DNA from: Drechmeria coniospora
Lineage: Eukaryota; Ascomycota; Sordariomycetes; Hypocreales; Ophiocordycipitaceae
DNA: 64,000 nt
Direction of reading: 5' to 3'
NCBI RefSeq assembly: GCF_001625195.1
Contig: NC_054390.1
Location: 1-64,000 of the forward strand
Part shown: positions 55,755 to 64,000 of the stretch, in pieces
Numbering within the stretch: position 1 is the first letter of the stretch
Layout of the letters: every line of letters starts with the position of its first letter
The notes under the pieces: model-generated
The model's input: the letters and a program-made list of their open reading frames with translations, nothing else
The model's database searches: none
What the model was told of the DNA's origin: nothing
Program-made: the position numbers and the translations under genes

Positions 55755-56089
55755 GATCGAGAAGGTCGTGCTGTGCCGGTTTGGGGGAGTAAAGGTGGAA
55801 ACGTGAAGAATAGAAGGGCCAGAATAGAAGTTGCACGAGGCAATCGCGGAATCACGTGATTGTAATGGTAATTCTTCTCACTCGTTACGCAGTAGAACAG
55901 GCAAGTCGGCTTCGCCACCAAGTCGAGTTGTTGGAATACGTGAATAATGTCTCGTGAAATGCTCGTAGGGGTAGACTTTTGTACGGCCAGAATACAAGTG
56001 CACTCATGAGATGGCAACGCGGCAGCCTTCAGCAGCATCACGATACATGGCGTGCCTACTGGTTCTAGATTAAGGCGTGCATCGGAGCA

Positions 56090-56410
56090 CCGTCCTCTAT
56101 TGGCTCTCAGCAATCGGTGCCTCTCGCCAGGCAGCAGTATGCATGAGGCTAAATGTACTCGTAAATTTCACCACCCATCATGTGGTCCGGGTAGGCTGCT
56201 GTCTGTATAAGAAAAGGCAAGGCAAGACAACTCTTTCCCGCTTCCCCATCGCCCTCGGCCCAAACAAAAATATCAACGTCGTTCCCCTCCCGTCTTCCCT
56301 TCCCTCCCTAGCCCTCGGCGCTGTCATGCTTCTTCTCGCCGGCTCAGTTGGTAGGCGTATCGTCGAGCAGCTCGCCCTCGTTATTCTCACACGCTCGCTT
56401 CGTTGCTCTC
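56090..56410 (+). repeat. Duplicate of the promoter region of the 59633 gene
   Basis: Aligns with about 59060-59515: ctattggctct..., gccaggcagcag, aactctttcccgcttcc, ccctcggcgctg-catgcttc, ttctcgccggct, cgtcgagcagctcgccctcg, cacacgctcgct. No coding part follows; a copy of the subtilase 3' region is fused directly to it. Confidence 0.8.
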
Positions 56411-56415
56411 TGAAA

Positions 56416-56560
56416 GACGGAAGAGCATGAATATCCCATTTTTCTGCATTGTATACTTGGTTGGAAAGGACAGCGGCTGCCTGGTTGGTAGACGACTACT
56501 GGCATGAATTTGTCCTCTCTTTTCGTTGCTCGCTGCTTGATGTTCTATTTCGGTCCATCT
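56416..56560 (+). repeat. Duplicate of the subtilase 3' region
   Basis: Matches 55155-55300 (gaagagcatgaatatccc, ttctgcat, ggttggtagacgact, ttcgttgctcgctgctt) with scattered substitutions and small indels. Confidence 0.8.
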
Positions 56561-56755
56561 GATGCATGAAGCCTACACAAAGTCGGTGCTAGTCTCATGG
56601 TATTCTCGCTGCTTGATGTTCTGCTCCGGTCCATCTGATGCATGAAGCCTACACAAAGTCAGTGCTAGTCTCATGGTATTCTCGCTGCTTGACGTTCTGT
56701 TCCGGTCCATCTGATATATGAAGCCTACACAAAGTCAGTGCTATTCTCATAATAT
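56532..56755. repeat. 76-bp tandem repeat
   Basis: Nearly three copies beginning gctgcttgatgttct at 56532, 56608 and 56684, containing ggtccatctgatgcatgaag. The first unit grows out of the end of the duplicated subtilase 3' region. Confidence 0.88.
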
Positions 56756-56990
56756 TGGTCGGCAAAATGCAAAGTTTCGTGGGTGCATGAGACGTAGGCA
56801 TTTGTCGCCCGGAGCCATGCCGACGCCAGACGTTGCTTTCACGCAGCTGCCGATGACGCAGGTTCAACGGGGAAGAACGCTTGTCTTTGACATCTCGGTG
56901 AGTTGCAACATCATGAGGCACGTGGGGCAGCACAGGCGGAGTTACCAGTCTGCAACGCACATGGTCCCCAATGACGGATGAGCCCTACCC

Positions 56991-57085
56991 CTGCAGTATC
57001 CTGGGGCCATCGCCGTCCAGCACCTCGTCGAGGAGGGCGTCCCCTGCACTGTCACCGCCGGCAATGAGGGTAACCAGGGTCTCCT
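56991..57085 (+). pseudogene. Fragment of a subtilase paralogue
   Basis: About 95 bp matches 53286-53385 of the intact gene. It encodes, with no stop, the segment around GVPCTVTAGNEGNQG (oxyanion-hole Asn region) with several substitutions. The rest of the gene is missing. Confidence 0.8.
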
Positions 57086-57225
57086 CGGGGCATCACGCTC
57101 AGGAAGGAAGGAGACTTGCCAGCACCCGGGAGCCGGCCAATATATTTTTTCATTCAGTTTTCTGCTTCTCCTGGAGAAGAGCGGCCTTTATCAAGGGTCG
57201 GGCTGTAAACCGCGTAGGGCAAGTC

Positions 57226-57690
57226 TCATCGCACGGGCGATGTCCGAAGCTGACCAGGACTAAGGTTGTTGGAATCAACTTGGCGTGTAGTTCTGGCCCG
57301 AGGGATGAGAATCCTGCCAAAGTCACTGAATTTCTTGGAAACGTCGTAGAGGCTTACGCGACAACCTCTCATGGGGCAAGCCTTTGCTTCCGGCTGCAAC
57401 GCCAGCACAATGTGACTCCACCTCGGCGTGAATGTCATTGATGGCGGACAAGATGCTGCCGACAAGATGCTGCCGACGACAGTCCTGGTGCCATCTTTCG
57501 TTGGGGGGGGCAGCGAGCGTGCGAGGGCGACGAGGGGCGAGCTGCTCGACGGCGTACAGCCGCCAACTCAGCCGGCGAGAAGAAGCATGGACAAGAAGAG
57601 GGCCAAGGACTGATGAGAAGACGGAATGATGTTGAGGCCTTTGGTTGGGGTGATGGGGGCCTGGAAGCGGGAAAGACTTGGCTTTGCATG
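57226..57690 (-). pseudogene. Inverted, scrambled fragment of the 59633-63058 gene with its promoter
   Basis: 57690-57509 (minus) matches the upstream region of the 59633 gene. The coding-like part follows: SILSAINDIHAEVE (57465-57425; the intact gene has SILSTIKDIHAEVE at about residues 84-97), then SLYDVSKKFSDF (57355-57315; SALYDVTKKSADF at residues 22-34). The two blocks are in reversed order relative to the intact gene. A 17-bp direct duplication (gacaagatgctgccgac) lies at 57450-57481. Confidence 0.78.
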
Positions 57691-58225
57691 TACGGAGTAC
57701 CAGCTGGAGGCTGACGAGCTTGTCCGCGTCTCGAATCGCCAAATAATTCCGGTATTGATGGTACGCCGTAGTTACCAGTACAGCACGCCTTCGAGTACGA
57801 TCTGACTGTGCAAGTACAAGCAGGCACCTCTTATCAGGCCACGTGATGGACGATATACCGCACTCGGAGTACCTGTACTTGCCGCGACGAGCATCATTCA
57901 CCGCCGCTTCCTTGTACTGTAGCGGCACTTGCGGTACATGTACATGGATGGATTGGACTCGAGCCACGTGCAGCTGAATGCTGGCCTGAGGCTCCAGCTC
58001 TGGCAGGCAAGGCCTCTTGATTGCCACGGCAGTATGGAATCAATAGCAAGCCGCACTGTACAAGTTCTTTCACTTGCCAACGTGTCCTCAGGCACTTGCT
58101 ACACTGTATTTCTTCGTACGGCACTCTGCACAGCACGACGACAACAACCAGTAGCACTTCCATCGGATAAGCGAAAGCCAACAGGTATATCATCGAAAGC
58201 TACGAGGAAAGGGGCGTCAAAGGGA
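57691..58225. other. Intergenic, no gene supported
   Basis: No recognisable coding sequence. A few acatgtaca-type motifs like those at 49.6-51 kb occur near 57935. Confidence 0.45.
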
Positions 58226-58722
58226 TGGCTCGAATGGTGGCGTCTCGTCGGATCGCTGCCGTTGCAGAGACGCGGGAGGGACAGCAATTTCCAAAGACTC
58301 ATCGATTCCGGTAAAATATATTATGTATTATCTGCCATCGGCCACGACAACCACCAGCTCGTACGCCTACAAATGCCAGTCGTTGTCGGATGGATCGAAT
58401 GGTGGCGCCTTGTCGGATCACTGCCGTTGCAGAGACGCGGGAGGGACAGCAATTTCCAAAGACTCGTCGATTCCGGTAAAATATATTATATATCATCGGC
58501 CATCGGCCACGACAACCACCAGCTCGCATGCCTACAAATGCCAGTCGTTGTCGGATGGATCGAATGGTGGCGCCTTGTCGGATCACTGCCGTCGCAGAGA
58601 CGCGGGAGGGACAGCAATTTCCAAAGACTCATCGATTCCGGTAAAATATGATATATATAATTCTGCCATCGGCTACGACAACCACCAGCTTGCACGCCTA
58701 CAAATGCCAATCGTTGTCCGAC
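58226..58722. repeat. 165-bp tandem repeat, three copies
   Basis: Units begin tgg(c/a)tcgaatggtggcg at 58226, 58391 and 58556 and are very similar. Because 165 is a multiple of three, frames stay open through it, giving apparent repeated peptides; no domain is recognised. Confidence 0.9.
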
Positions 58723-59059
58723 ATGACTTCCGACAACGGGCAGCCGCCATCCCAGACGGATGTCGAAGCAGTTTCATATCTGAATCAACGAACCATCGAT
58801 TGCTGGCGAGTCCAAGCCGAGCCTGTATGCGCCTGCGCCTCTGGAGCCTGTGGGATATTCACCAAGACACTGTAGGGTTACGGCAGCCCTCCGTACGCAA
58901 GAGAGCAAGTGCCCGTACTGTGCAGCTTTGCAAGTGCCTTCTACATGTGCATGCACCACGTCCAAGTGCGTCCCGCAAGTACAAGTACATGTACACCACA
59001 CCTACAGGACGTTGGCCTTGGGGGAGCCGGCCCCGCAATGGCCGCTGTGGCATCCGTCC

Positions 59060-59632
59060 TTCATTGGCTCTTCCGCAGCTCCCAACGCCTCCACCATTCG
59101 CCAGAGCGTCAGCCTCAGGCCAGGCAGCAGCATTCGGCTGAATGTGGCTCGAGGCCATTTCATGCAAGTACTGCTACATGGAAGCGGCGGCGGATGATGC
59201 TCATCGCTCCGTACTGCTACGTACTCGCACGAGAGGCTCGCAATCCATCATCCATCACGTGGCCTGGGTAGCCTGCTGCCTGCACTTCAAGGCAACTCTT
59301 TCCCGCTTCCACATCGCCCCAACCAAACCTCCATCAACATCGTTCCGTCGTCCCTTTCCTCCCTCAACGTCGTTTCGTCGTCCCTTTCCTCCCTCAACGT
59401 CGTTCCGTCGTCCCTTTCCTTCCTGGCCCTCGGCGCTGCCATGCTTCTTCTCGCCGGCTGAGTAGGTGGGCCTACGCCGTCGAGCAGCTCGCCCTCGTCA
59501 CATCCACACGCTCGCTGCCTTTTCCGCCGAAAGAGGGCATCATTGGCTTGCATCATTGGCTTGCATCATAGGCTTGCCTCGTCGTCAACCGAGCGGTCCA
59601 TTTCCCCCCTCTCAGGCCTGCACTTTTTCGCC
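59060..59632 (+). promoter_or_regulatory. Promoter region of the pseudokinase-protease gene
   Basis: Source of the copies at 56090-56410 and 57509-57690. It contains three 30-bp units (59341-59430, cgttccgtcgtccctttcct) and three 14-bp units (tcattggcttgcat, 59541-59580). Pyrimidine-rich, as in many fungal promoters. Confidence 0.6.
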
Positions 59633-62600
59633 ATGGCGTCCTTTGCACCCCTTGCCGGCTTTCAGCTGCCGTTGCGGCCCCGTCTGAGTGCCCTCTACGA
59701 CGTCACCAAGAAATCCGCCGACTTTGTCGGCATTCCCCTCCTGGGCCAGGACCACAACCCCGACGTAAAAGACTTGCAACGCAAGCTGCGCATCCAGAGG
59801 GACCGCTTCTCCAGCTGGGGCCTCGAGTGGTCCGATTCGAACCAGGCGTCGGAGATGGAGGAATCCCTCTCCAGGGCCGGCCTGAGCGAGGTCGTCGGCA
59901 GCATCCTGTCCACCATCAAGGACATCCACGCCGAGGTGGAGCCCATGTGGCTGAGGCTCAAGGCCGCGAGCGAAGGCTCGCCCCGCGAGAAGTCGTCGCT
60001 CGTGAGCTGGGATAAGGCTCGCTTCGAGGATCTCGTTCGTGACCTCACCTCGTGCATCGACACCCTCTTCGACCTCTCGCGCGCCCGGTCCGGCGTCGTG
60101 CCGCGACGCACGTGCAAGACGGCCTACGTGACGCCCGAGCATGAGCTTCGTCCCTTCGAGTCGACCCGCATGCAGGCGCCCCAGCAGATTGACCCCAAAA
60201 CCCTCACTCACCTGCCGCCTGCGATGGAGGGGACCCCGCCTGCGATGGAGAGGACCGTCGCCTTCATGAGCAGGACGGCCTACGCGGAGCTCAACCCAGA
60301 GGCCACCAACGGACCCATCGCCCCGCTTCTCCTCGAGTATGCCGCCTTTGACCCCATCTTCGCGACGACGGGCATCATGCCTCCCATGGCCCTCTTCGAG
60401 AAGCTCTTCGCCGGCCTCCTTCAGGACTCGCAGCGTCCCCCGGCCGCTTGGACCGGCCTGCCCCGTCTGCTCGGTTACTTTGAGGATCTGGAAAACGCAA
60501 GGCTCGGCCTCGTCTATCGATTCCCCACGTCGTTTGATCCCGTCTCGGTCGACGAAGCGACGCAGAAGCCCGCGTTCAACCTGCCGACGCTGCGTCAACT
60601 CCTCTCCGCCGGCGGCCCCGAGCCTCCGTTGGAAGCCAAGTTTCGCCTTGCCCACAACCTGGCCAACACGGTATTCGACATGCACGCCAGATGCATCACC
60701 CACGGCAACTTGACGGATGCGAGCATATGCTTCGCCAAGGCCACGCGTGGCTTCGCTTCTTCGCCGCGCGCCGTCGACATCAGACGGCCTCTGGTGTCCT
60801 CCTTTGACCTCTTCACCCCACCCGTCGTGCCGCTCGACTTGTCCTCTTGGCATCATCCGTTGGATCCGCAAGAGGCAAAGCCATTCCCCGTACCGGCTTT
60901 GACGGATCGGCGCGTCCTGGAGTTGCATGCCTTGGCCGTGCTCCTGTTGTCCATTGGTCTGTGGACGAAGCACGATGTCATCGCCGCCCAGATGGCATCG
61001 GCACCACCCTCAGAGTCGCTGCTGGACGAGCTTGCCGTCCGATGCGGCAGCTTGTACAGGAAGGCCGTGGAAGTCTGCTGGCGGGGAGCGGACGAAGAAG
61101 CGTCCGGGAACATCACCGGCGTTTCACTTCTTTCCTCGGTCCAAGATCGCGTAACCCGCTACCTCGAGACGTGCTGCATTCTCGACGGCGTCATCGGGCA
61201 GGAGGAGCGGCTCGCCCCCAAGCTCCAGCCCCATGACAGCCAGCAGCTTGGCTCGAAGGTGCCAGAGGGAGGCTTGAGCGATGCGAAGACGTCGACGCCG
61301 GAGCGCGACGCGAGCGATGCAAAGGCGTCGACGCCCGAGTCGCGCCGCAAAAAAGAGGCCACGAGGGAGGCGGAGGCCATGGGTAAGGCGGCCGCCGCCG
61401 TGGGTACGATCGACCCGCTCGCCCCCGTCGTGTGCACGATGCGCGCTAACGCACTGGCAGACACGACGACGGCGGCGGTGCCCAAGATGAGACTCTATCC
61501 TCACGTTCCGCTCGCACCCGACGACGTCGAAAAGTGGAACAAGATCCTGATGCCCCAGATTAACCAGGCACTTCGCCACTTCTATCGCAAGCACGCCGAA
61601 TCCGTCGAGATTTCCCTCGAGTCCGTGGGCACGAGCCCAAGCAGGACGCGGCCGACGGTCCTGGTCGTCTGCGCCTCGGTCGGCAAGGTCCGTGCCATTT
61701 TGAAGAAGCAGCTCGGCTGCCTGTTCGACGGCACCACCGGATTCGCGCTCAAGGTGTGCAGGGGGTGCGTTGTTCGATCGCGCAAGCAGTCGGCCACGGC
61801 AACGGCGGACGCCGAGGGCGACGACAACGCGGTGGAAGCCGCCAACACGGACAGGCAGCGGCGCGTGCACAACGGAGCGAGCATCGGCGCCTGGACCGGC
61901 AAGCGTCATCTTCCTCCCGTCAGCTACGGCGGTCTGATACTCGTCGACGGAGTCCAGTTCGGCATGACGGTGCACCATATGCTCGACGACCCAGAGCTCG
62001 ACGACGACGAGCAACAGGCCATCCGCAGCATGAAGGCCGACGCGCACGCACAGGGCAAGGGGGCCGAGGACGATGAATATTGCCTGTCCGACACCGAGTC
62101 GGAGGCTAGCTTCGCGGAATCCGACGACGTGGCAAGCGACGACGGCGACGAGGACGACGCGAGATACTTTGCCGCCGGCGACATTCCGGGGCTCGATCCC
62201 GGTCTGCTTGACGAGCCCTACGTCGTCACGCAGCCTGCCCTGGACGACGTGAGGGAGAACTTTTACCCCGTCGAGGAGGATAAGGATGACGAGCACCTCT
62301 GCTCCATGGGTCTCGGGGAGGTGTACGCCTCGAGCGGCATCCGCCGCCGGTTGGCCCACGGCCTCGTCCACGAGGTGGATTGGGCCTTATTTGAATTCAC
62401 GGATTCGCGGCCGCCGGGCGACAACGAGATGCCCCGAGCGTGCGGAAGCGGCGACGGACGTTTGAAGCCGGCCGACGGCAAGGCGGACGCGCCCGTTCTA
62501 CGACCGACCAGCGTCGTCCCTTCGTCCTCCCTTCCCGGCATGGCCGTGCAGTGCATGGCGCGGACGAGCGGGCTTCGGACGGGCCAGATCCTGCCGGCGT

Positions 62601-63058
62601 TGACGAGCGTCAAGATTTACGGGCGCCAGACGCCGAGCCACACGTACCAAGTCACGAGCCAAGCGTCGGGAACGGAGCGGAGCGACGGCGAGGGTGGCGC
62701 GCCCATCGGCACGCCCGGCGACAGCGGCGCATGGATCGTCAATCGCCACGACGGACGGCTGTGCGGCCACGTGCTGGCATGGAGCCAGAGGAAGCGAGTG
62801 GCCTACATCTGCCCCATGGACGTCCTCCTGCTCGACGTTGCCGAGACGGTCAAGGCAAAGGAGATTCGGCTGCCGGGCGGCGCTCCGGTCCCCTGCTGCG
62901 GCGACGAGCCGGTGGGCCGGACGGCGGCGGCGGACGATGAGGCGGCACCGTCGACGAACGTGGACGAGGCAGCGTGGTACGGAGAGGTTTCGCCCTTTGT
63001 CTTTGGTCGGCTCGAGGACTCTAGCTTTGGCAGGAGCTGTAGGATCGGCCTCCACTGA
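59633..63058 (+). CDS. Helical domain-pseudokinase-chymotrypsin-like protease fusion protein (1141 aa)
   Basis: Intact single-exon frame. ATG 59633 is preferred over the in-frame ATG at 59543 because it has a perfect GCCATGG context and gives MASFAPLAGFQLPLRPRLSA. Residues 1-190 are helical (SILSTIKDIHAEVEPMWLRL, FEDLVRDLTSCIDTLFDLSR), reminiscent of HeLo-type N-termini. Residues about 250-560 resemble the degenerate kinase of fungal HeLo/NLR-like proteins (LPRLLGYFEDLENARLGLVY, LAHNLANTVFDMHARCITHG, with HGN at 357-359 where a kinase has HRD), so it is probably not catalytic. Residues about 770-1120 look like a trypsin-fold protease: GMTVHHML (His781/782), HEVDWALFEF (Asp916), GTPGDSGAWIV (Ser1031), interrupted by an acidic insert (about 800-860). 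A role in regulated cell death or non-self response is inference. Confidence 0.75.
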   Translation: MASFAPLAGFQLPLRPRLSALYDVTKKSADFVGIPLLGQDHNPDVKDLQRKLRIQRDRFSSWGLEWSDSNQASEMEESLSRAGLSEVVGSILSTIKDIHAEVEPMWLRLKAASEGSPREKSSLVSWDKARFEDLVRDLTSCIDTLFDLSRARSGVVPRRTCKTAYVTPEHELRPFESTRMQAPQQIDPKTLTHLPPAMEGTPPAMERTVAFMSRTAYAELNPEATNGPIAPLLLEYAAFDPIFATTGIMPPMALFEKLFAGLLQDSQRPPAAWTGLPRLLGYFEDLENARLGLVYRFPTSFDPVSVDEATQKPAFNLPTLRQLLSAGGPEPPLEAKFRLAHNLANTVFDMHARCITHGNLTDASICFAKATRGFASSPRAVDIRRPLVSSFDLFTPPVVPLDLSSWHHPLDPQEAKPFPVPALTDRRVLELHALAVLLLSIGLWTKHDVIAAQMASAPPSESLLDELAVRCGSLYRKAVEVCWRGADEEASGNITGVSLLSSVQDRVTRYLETCCILDGVIGQEERLAPKLQPHDSQQLGSKVPEGGLSDAKTSTPERDASDAKASTPESRRKKEATREAEAMGKAAAAVGTIDPLAPVVCTMRANALADTTTAAVPKMRLYPHVPLAPDDVEKWNKILMPQINQALRHFYRKHAESVEISLESVGTSPSRTRPTVLVVCASVGKVRAILKKQLGCLFDGTTGFALKVCRGCVVRSRKQSATATADAEGDDNAVEAANTDRQRRVHNGASIGAWTGKRHLPPVSYGGLILVDGVQFGMTVHHMLDDPELDDDEQQAIRSMKADAHAQGKGAEDDEYCLSDTESEASFAESDDVASDDGDEDDARYFAAGDIPGLDPGLLDEPYVVTQPALDDVRENFYPVEEDKDDEHLCSMGLGEVYASSGIRRRLAHGLVHEVDWALFEFTDSRPPGDNEMPRACGSGDGRLKPADGKADAPVLRPTSVVPSSSLPGMAVQCMARTSGLRTGQILPALTSVKIYGRQTPSHTYQVTSQASGTERSDGEGGAPIGTPGDSGAWIVNRHDGRLCGHVLAWSQRKRVAYICPMDVLLLDVAETVKAKEIRLPGGAPVPCCGDEPVGRTAAADDEAAPSTNVDEAAWYGEVSPFVFGRLEDSSFGRSCRIGLH

Positions 63059-63139
63059 GCGAAGGAAGGACGACAAGGAAGCATGCATTGCCGGCCAGTG
63101 TAGCTGGCGTCGGTGGAATTGGATCTGGCGGCATTGGCC

Positions 63140-64000
63140 AAGAGCGCCGTCTGACGTTGTCACGGCCATGTTGGGTCGTCCCTCGGGCCGAGGATGCGTC
63201 CCTCGGGACAGGCTGATGCGTCTCTCGGGCCAGGGAGGTTGAGACACGGCATGTGTATTGTTTTGATAGCAGCAATCACATAAAAGTCATCTTCCCAATT
63301 TTCGTCACGCTCCTGGCGGCTATATTGGCTCATTCCTCGGGCCAAGGAGGATGCGTCCCTCGGACGAGGGAGGTTGAGATACGGCGTGTGTATTGTTTTG
63401 ATAGCAGCAATCACATAAAGTCATCTTTCCAATTTTCGACGCGCTCCTGGTTGCATATGGCGGCCATGTTGGCTCGTCCCGAGGGATGCATCCCGAGGGC
63501 CAGGCGGATGCGTCCCGAGGGCCAAGGAGGATGCGTCCCGAGGGCCAAGGAGGATGCGTCCCAAGGGCCAGGCAGATGCGTCCCTGTGGCCAAGGAGAAT
63601 GTGTCCCTCGGGCCAGGCGGATGCGTCCCTCGAACCAAAGCGGATGCGTCCCTCGGACCAAGGCGGATGCGTCCCTCGGACCAAGGAGGTTGGCACACGG
63701 CGAGTGTATTGTTTTGATAGCAGCAATCACATAAAGTCGTCTTCCCAATTTTCGTCGCGCTCCTGGCGGCTATACTGGCTCGTTCCTCGGGCCAAGGAGG
63801 ATGCGACCCTCGGGCCAGGCGGATGCGTCCCTCGGGCCAGGCGGATGCGTCCCTCGGGCCAGGCAGATGCATTCCTGTGGCCAAGGAGAATGCGTCCCTC
63901 GGGCCAAGGCGGATGCGTCCCTCGAACCAAAGCGGATGCGTCCCTCGGACCAAGGAGGTTGGCACAAGGCGAGTGTATTGTTTTGATAGCAATCACATAA
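63140..64000. repeat. 21-23 bp minisatellite with 90-bp higher-order module, running off the right edge
   Basis: Units of atgcgtccctcgggccaggc plus gg or aagg alternate with a longer module (gtattgttttgatagcagca through cgctcctggcggctatattgg) seen at about 63248, 63389, 63703 and 63974. Both strands are open over much of it; no gene is inferred. Confidence 0.9.

Noticed and set aside
59543..59545. ATG at 59543 as start of the 1171-residue version
   Set aside because: It lies in a 14-bp tandem repeat with poor context. The ATG at 59633 has a perfect GCCATGG context.
59612..60973. 453-residue minus-strand frame, and 415-residue frame at 61124-62371
   Set aside because: Antisense shadows of the GC-rich 59633-63058 gene.
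63140..64000. CRISPR-like array
   Set aside because: Units are contiguous and variable without unique spacers, and the genome is eukaryotic.

Overview
This window looks like a filamentous ascomycete chromosome, most likely Sordariomycetes/Hypocreales (inference). The evidence is short GT-AG introns of 60-70 bp with CTAAC/CTGAC branch sites, a telomere-linked RecQ-type helicase, fungal Ty3/gypsy and Ty1/copia elements carrying repeat-induced point mutation (RIP)-type C-to-T damage, GLEYA/ALS-like adhesins, and a secreted subtilase of the kind common in nematode- and insect-associated fungi. The left 46 kb is a repeat- and transposon-rich, subtelomere-like compartment. The right 18 kb is GC-rich and carries conventional genes.

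Layout. 1-4050 (-) is a helicase with a C2H2 N-terminus that runs off the left edge; its frame stays open for 1350 codons. 4053-6012 is a trinucleotide-based satellite, followed by the helicase upstream region, which is duplicated at about 37.1-37.8 kb. 6667-7137 is a probable solo LTR with a six-unit heat-shock element and a TATA box. 7336-14775 is a nearly complete RIP-damaged Ty3/gypsy chromovirus (171-bp LTRs, 5-bp target duplication, Tf1-like self-primer) with an extra antisense gene. It sits inside an array of 24-28 bp palindromes. 15.3-19.2 kb holds a helicase C-terminus remnant, many copies of a 180-bp LTR, an integrase remnant, and one intact GT8/GNT1-like glycosyltransferase (16370-17473, -).

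19415-33529 (-) is a giant secreted adhesin-like gene. I give it a two-exon model with a signal peptide and 4683 residues: ALS-like WTG repeats, then about 85 Cys-pair repeats largely arranged as a 345-bp higher-order repeat, WTG repeats again, and a Gly-rich C-terminal domain. It is followed by transposon debris (33.6-40.3 kb), a GLEYA adhesin pseudogene split by a solo LTR (40350-43061, -), and a broken GPI-anchored Thr-rich mucin-like gene (43169-46521, +). The three surface-protein loci, the helicase and the repeats together resemble a subtelomeric adhesin reservoir under active turnover.

The right part has minisatellites (49.2-51 kb), an intact PA-domain subtilase (52324-55095, +, three exons), a small membrane protein (55263-55754, -), and a nursery of duplicated fragments of both flanking genes (56.0-57.7 kb). 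It then has an intact 1141-residue gene (59633-63058, +) that joins a helical N-terminus, a pseudokinase-like segment and a chymotrypsin-fold protease with a candidate His-Asp-Ser triad. The window ends in a 21-23 bp minisatellite.
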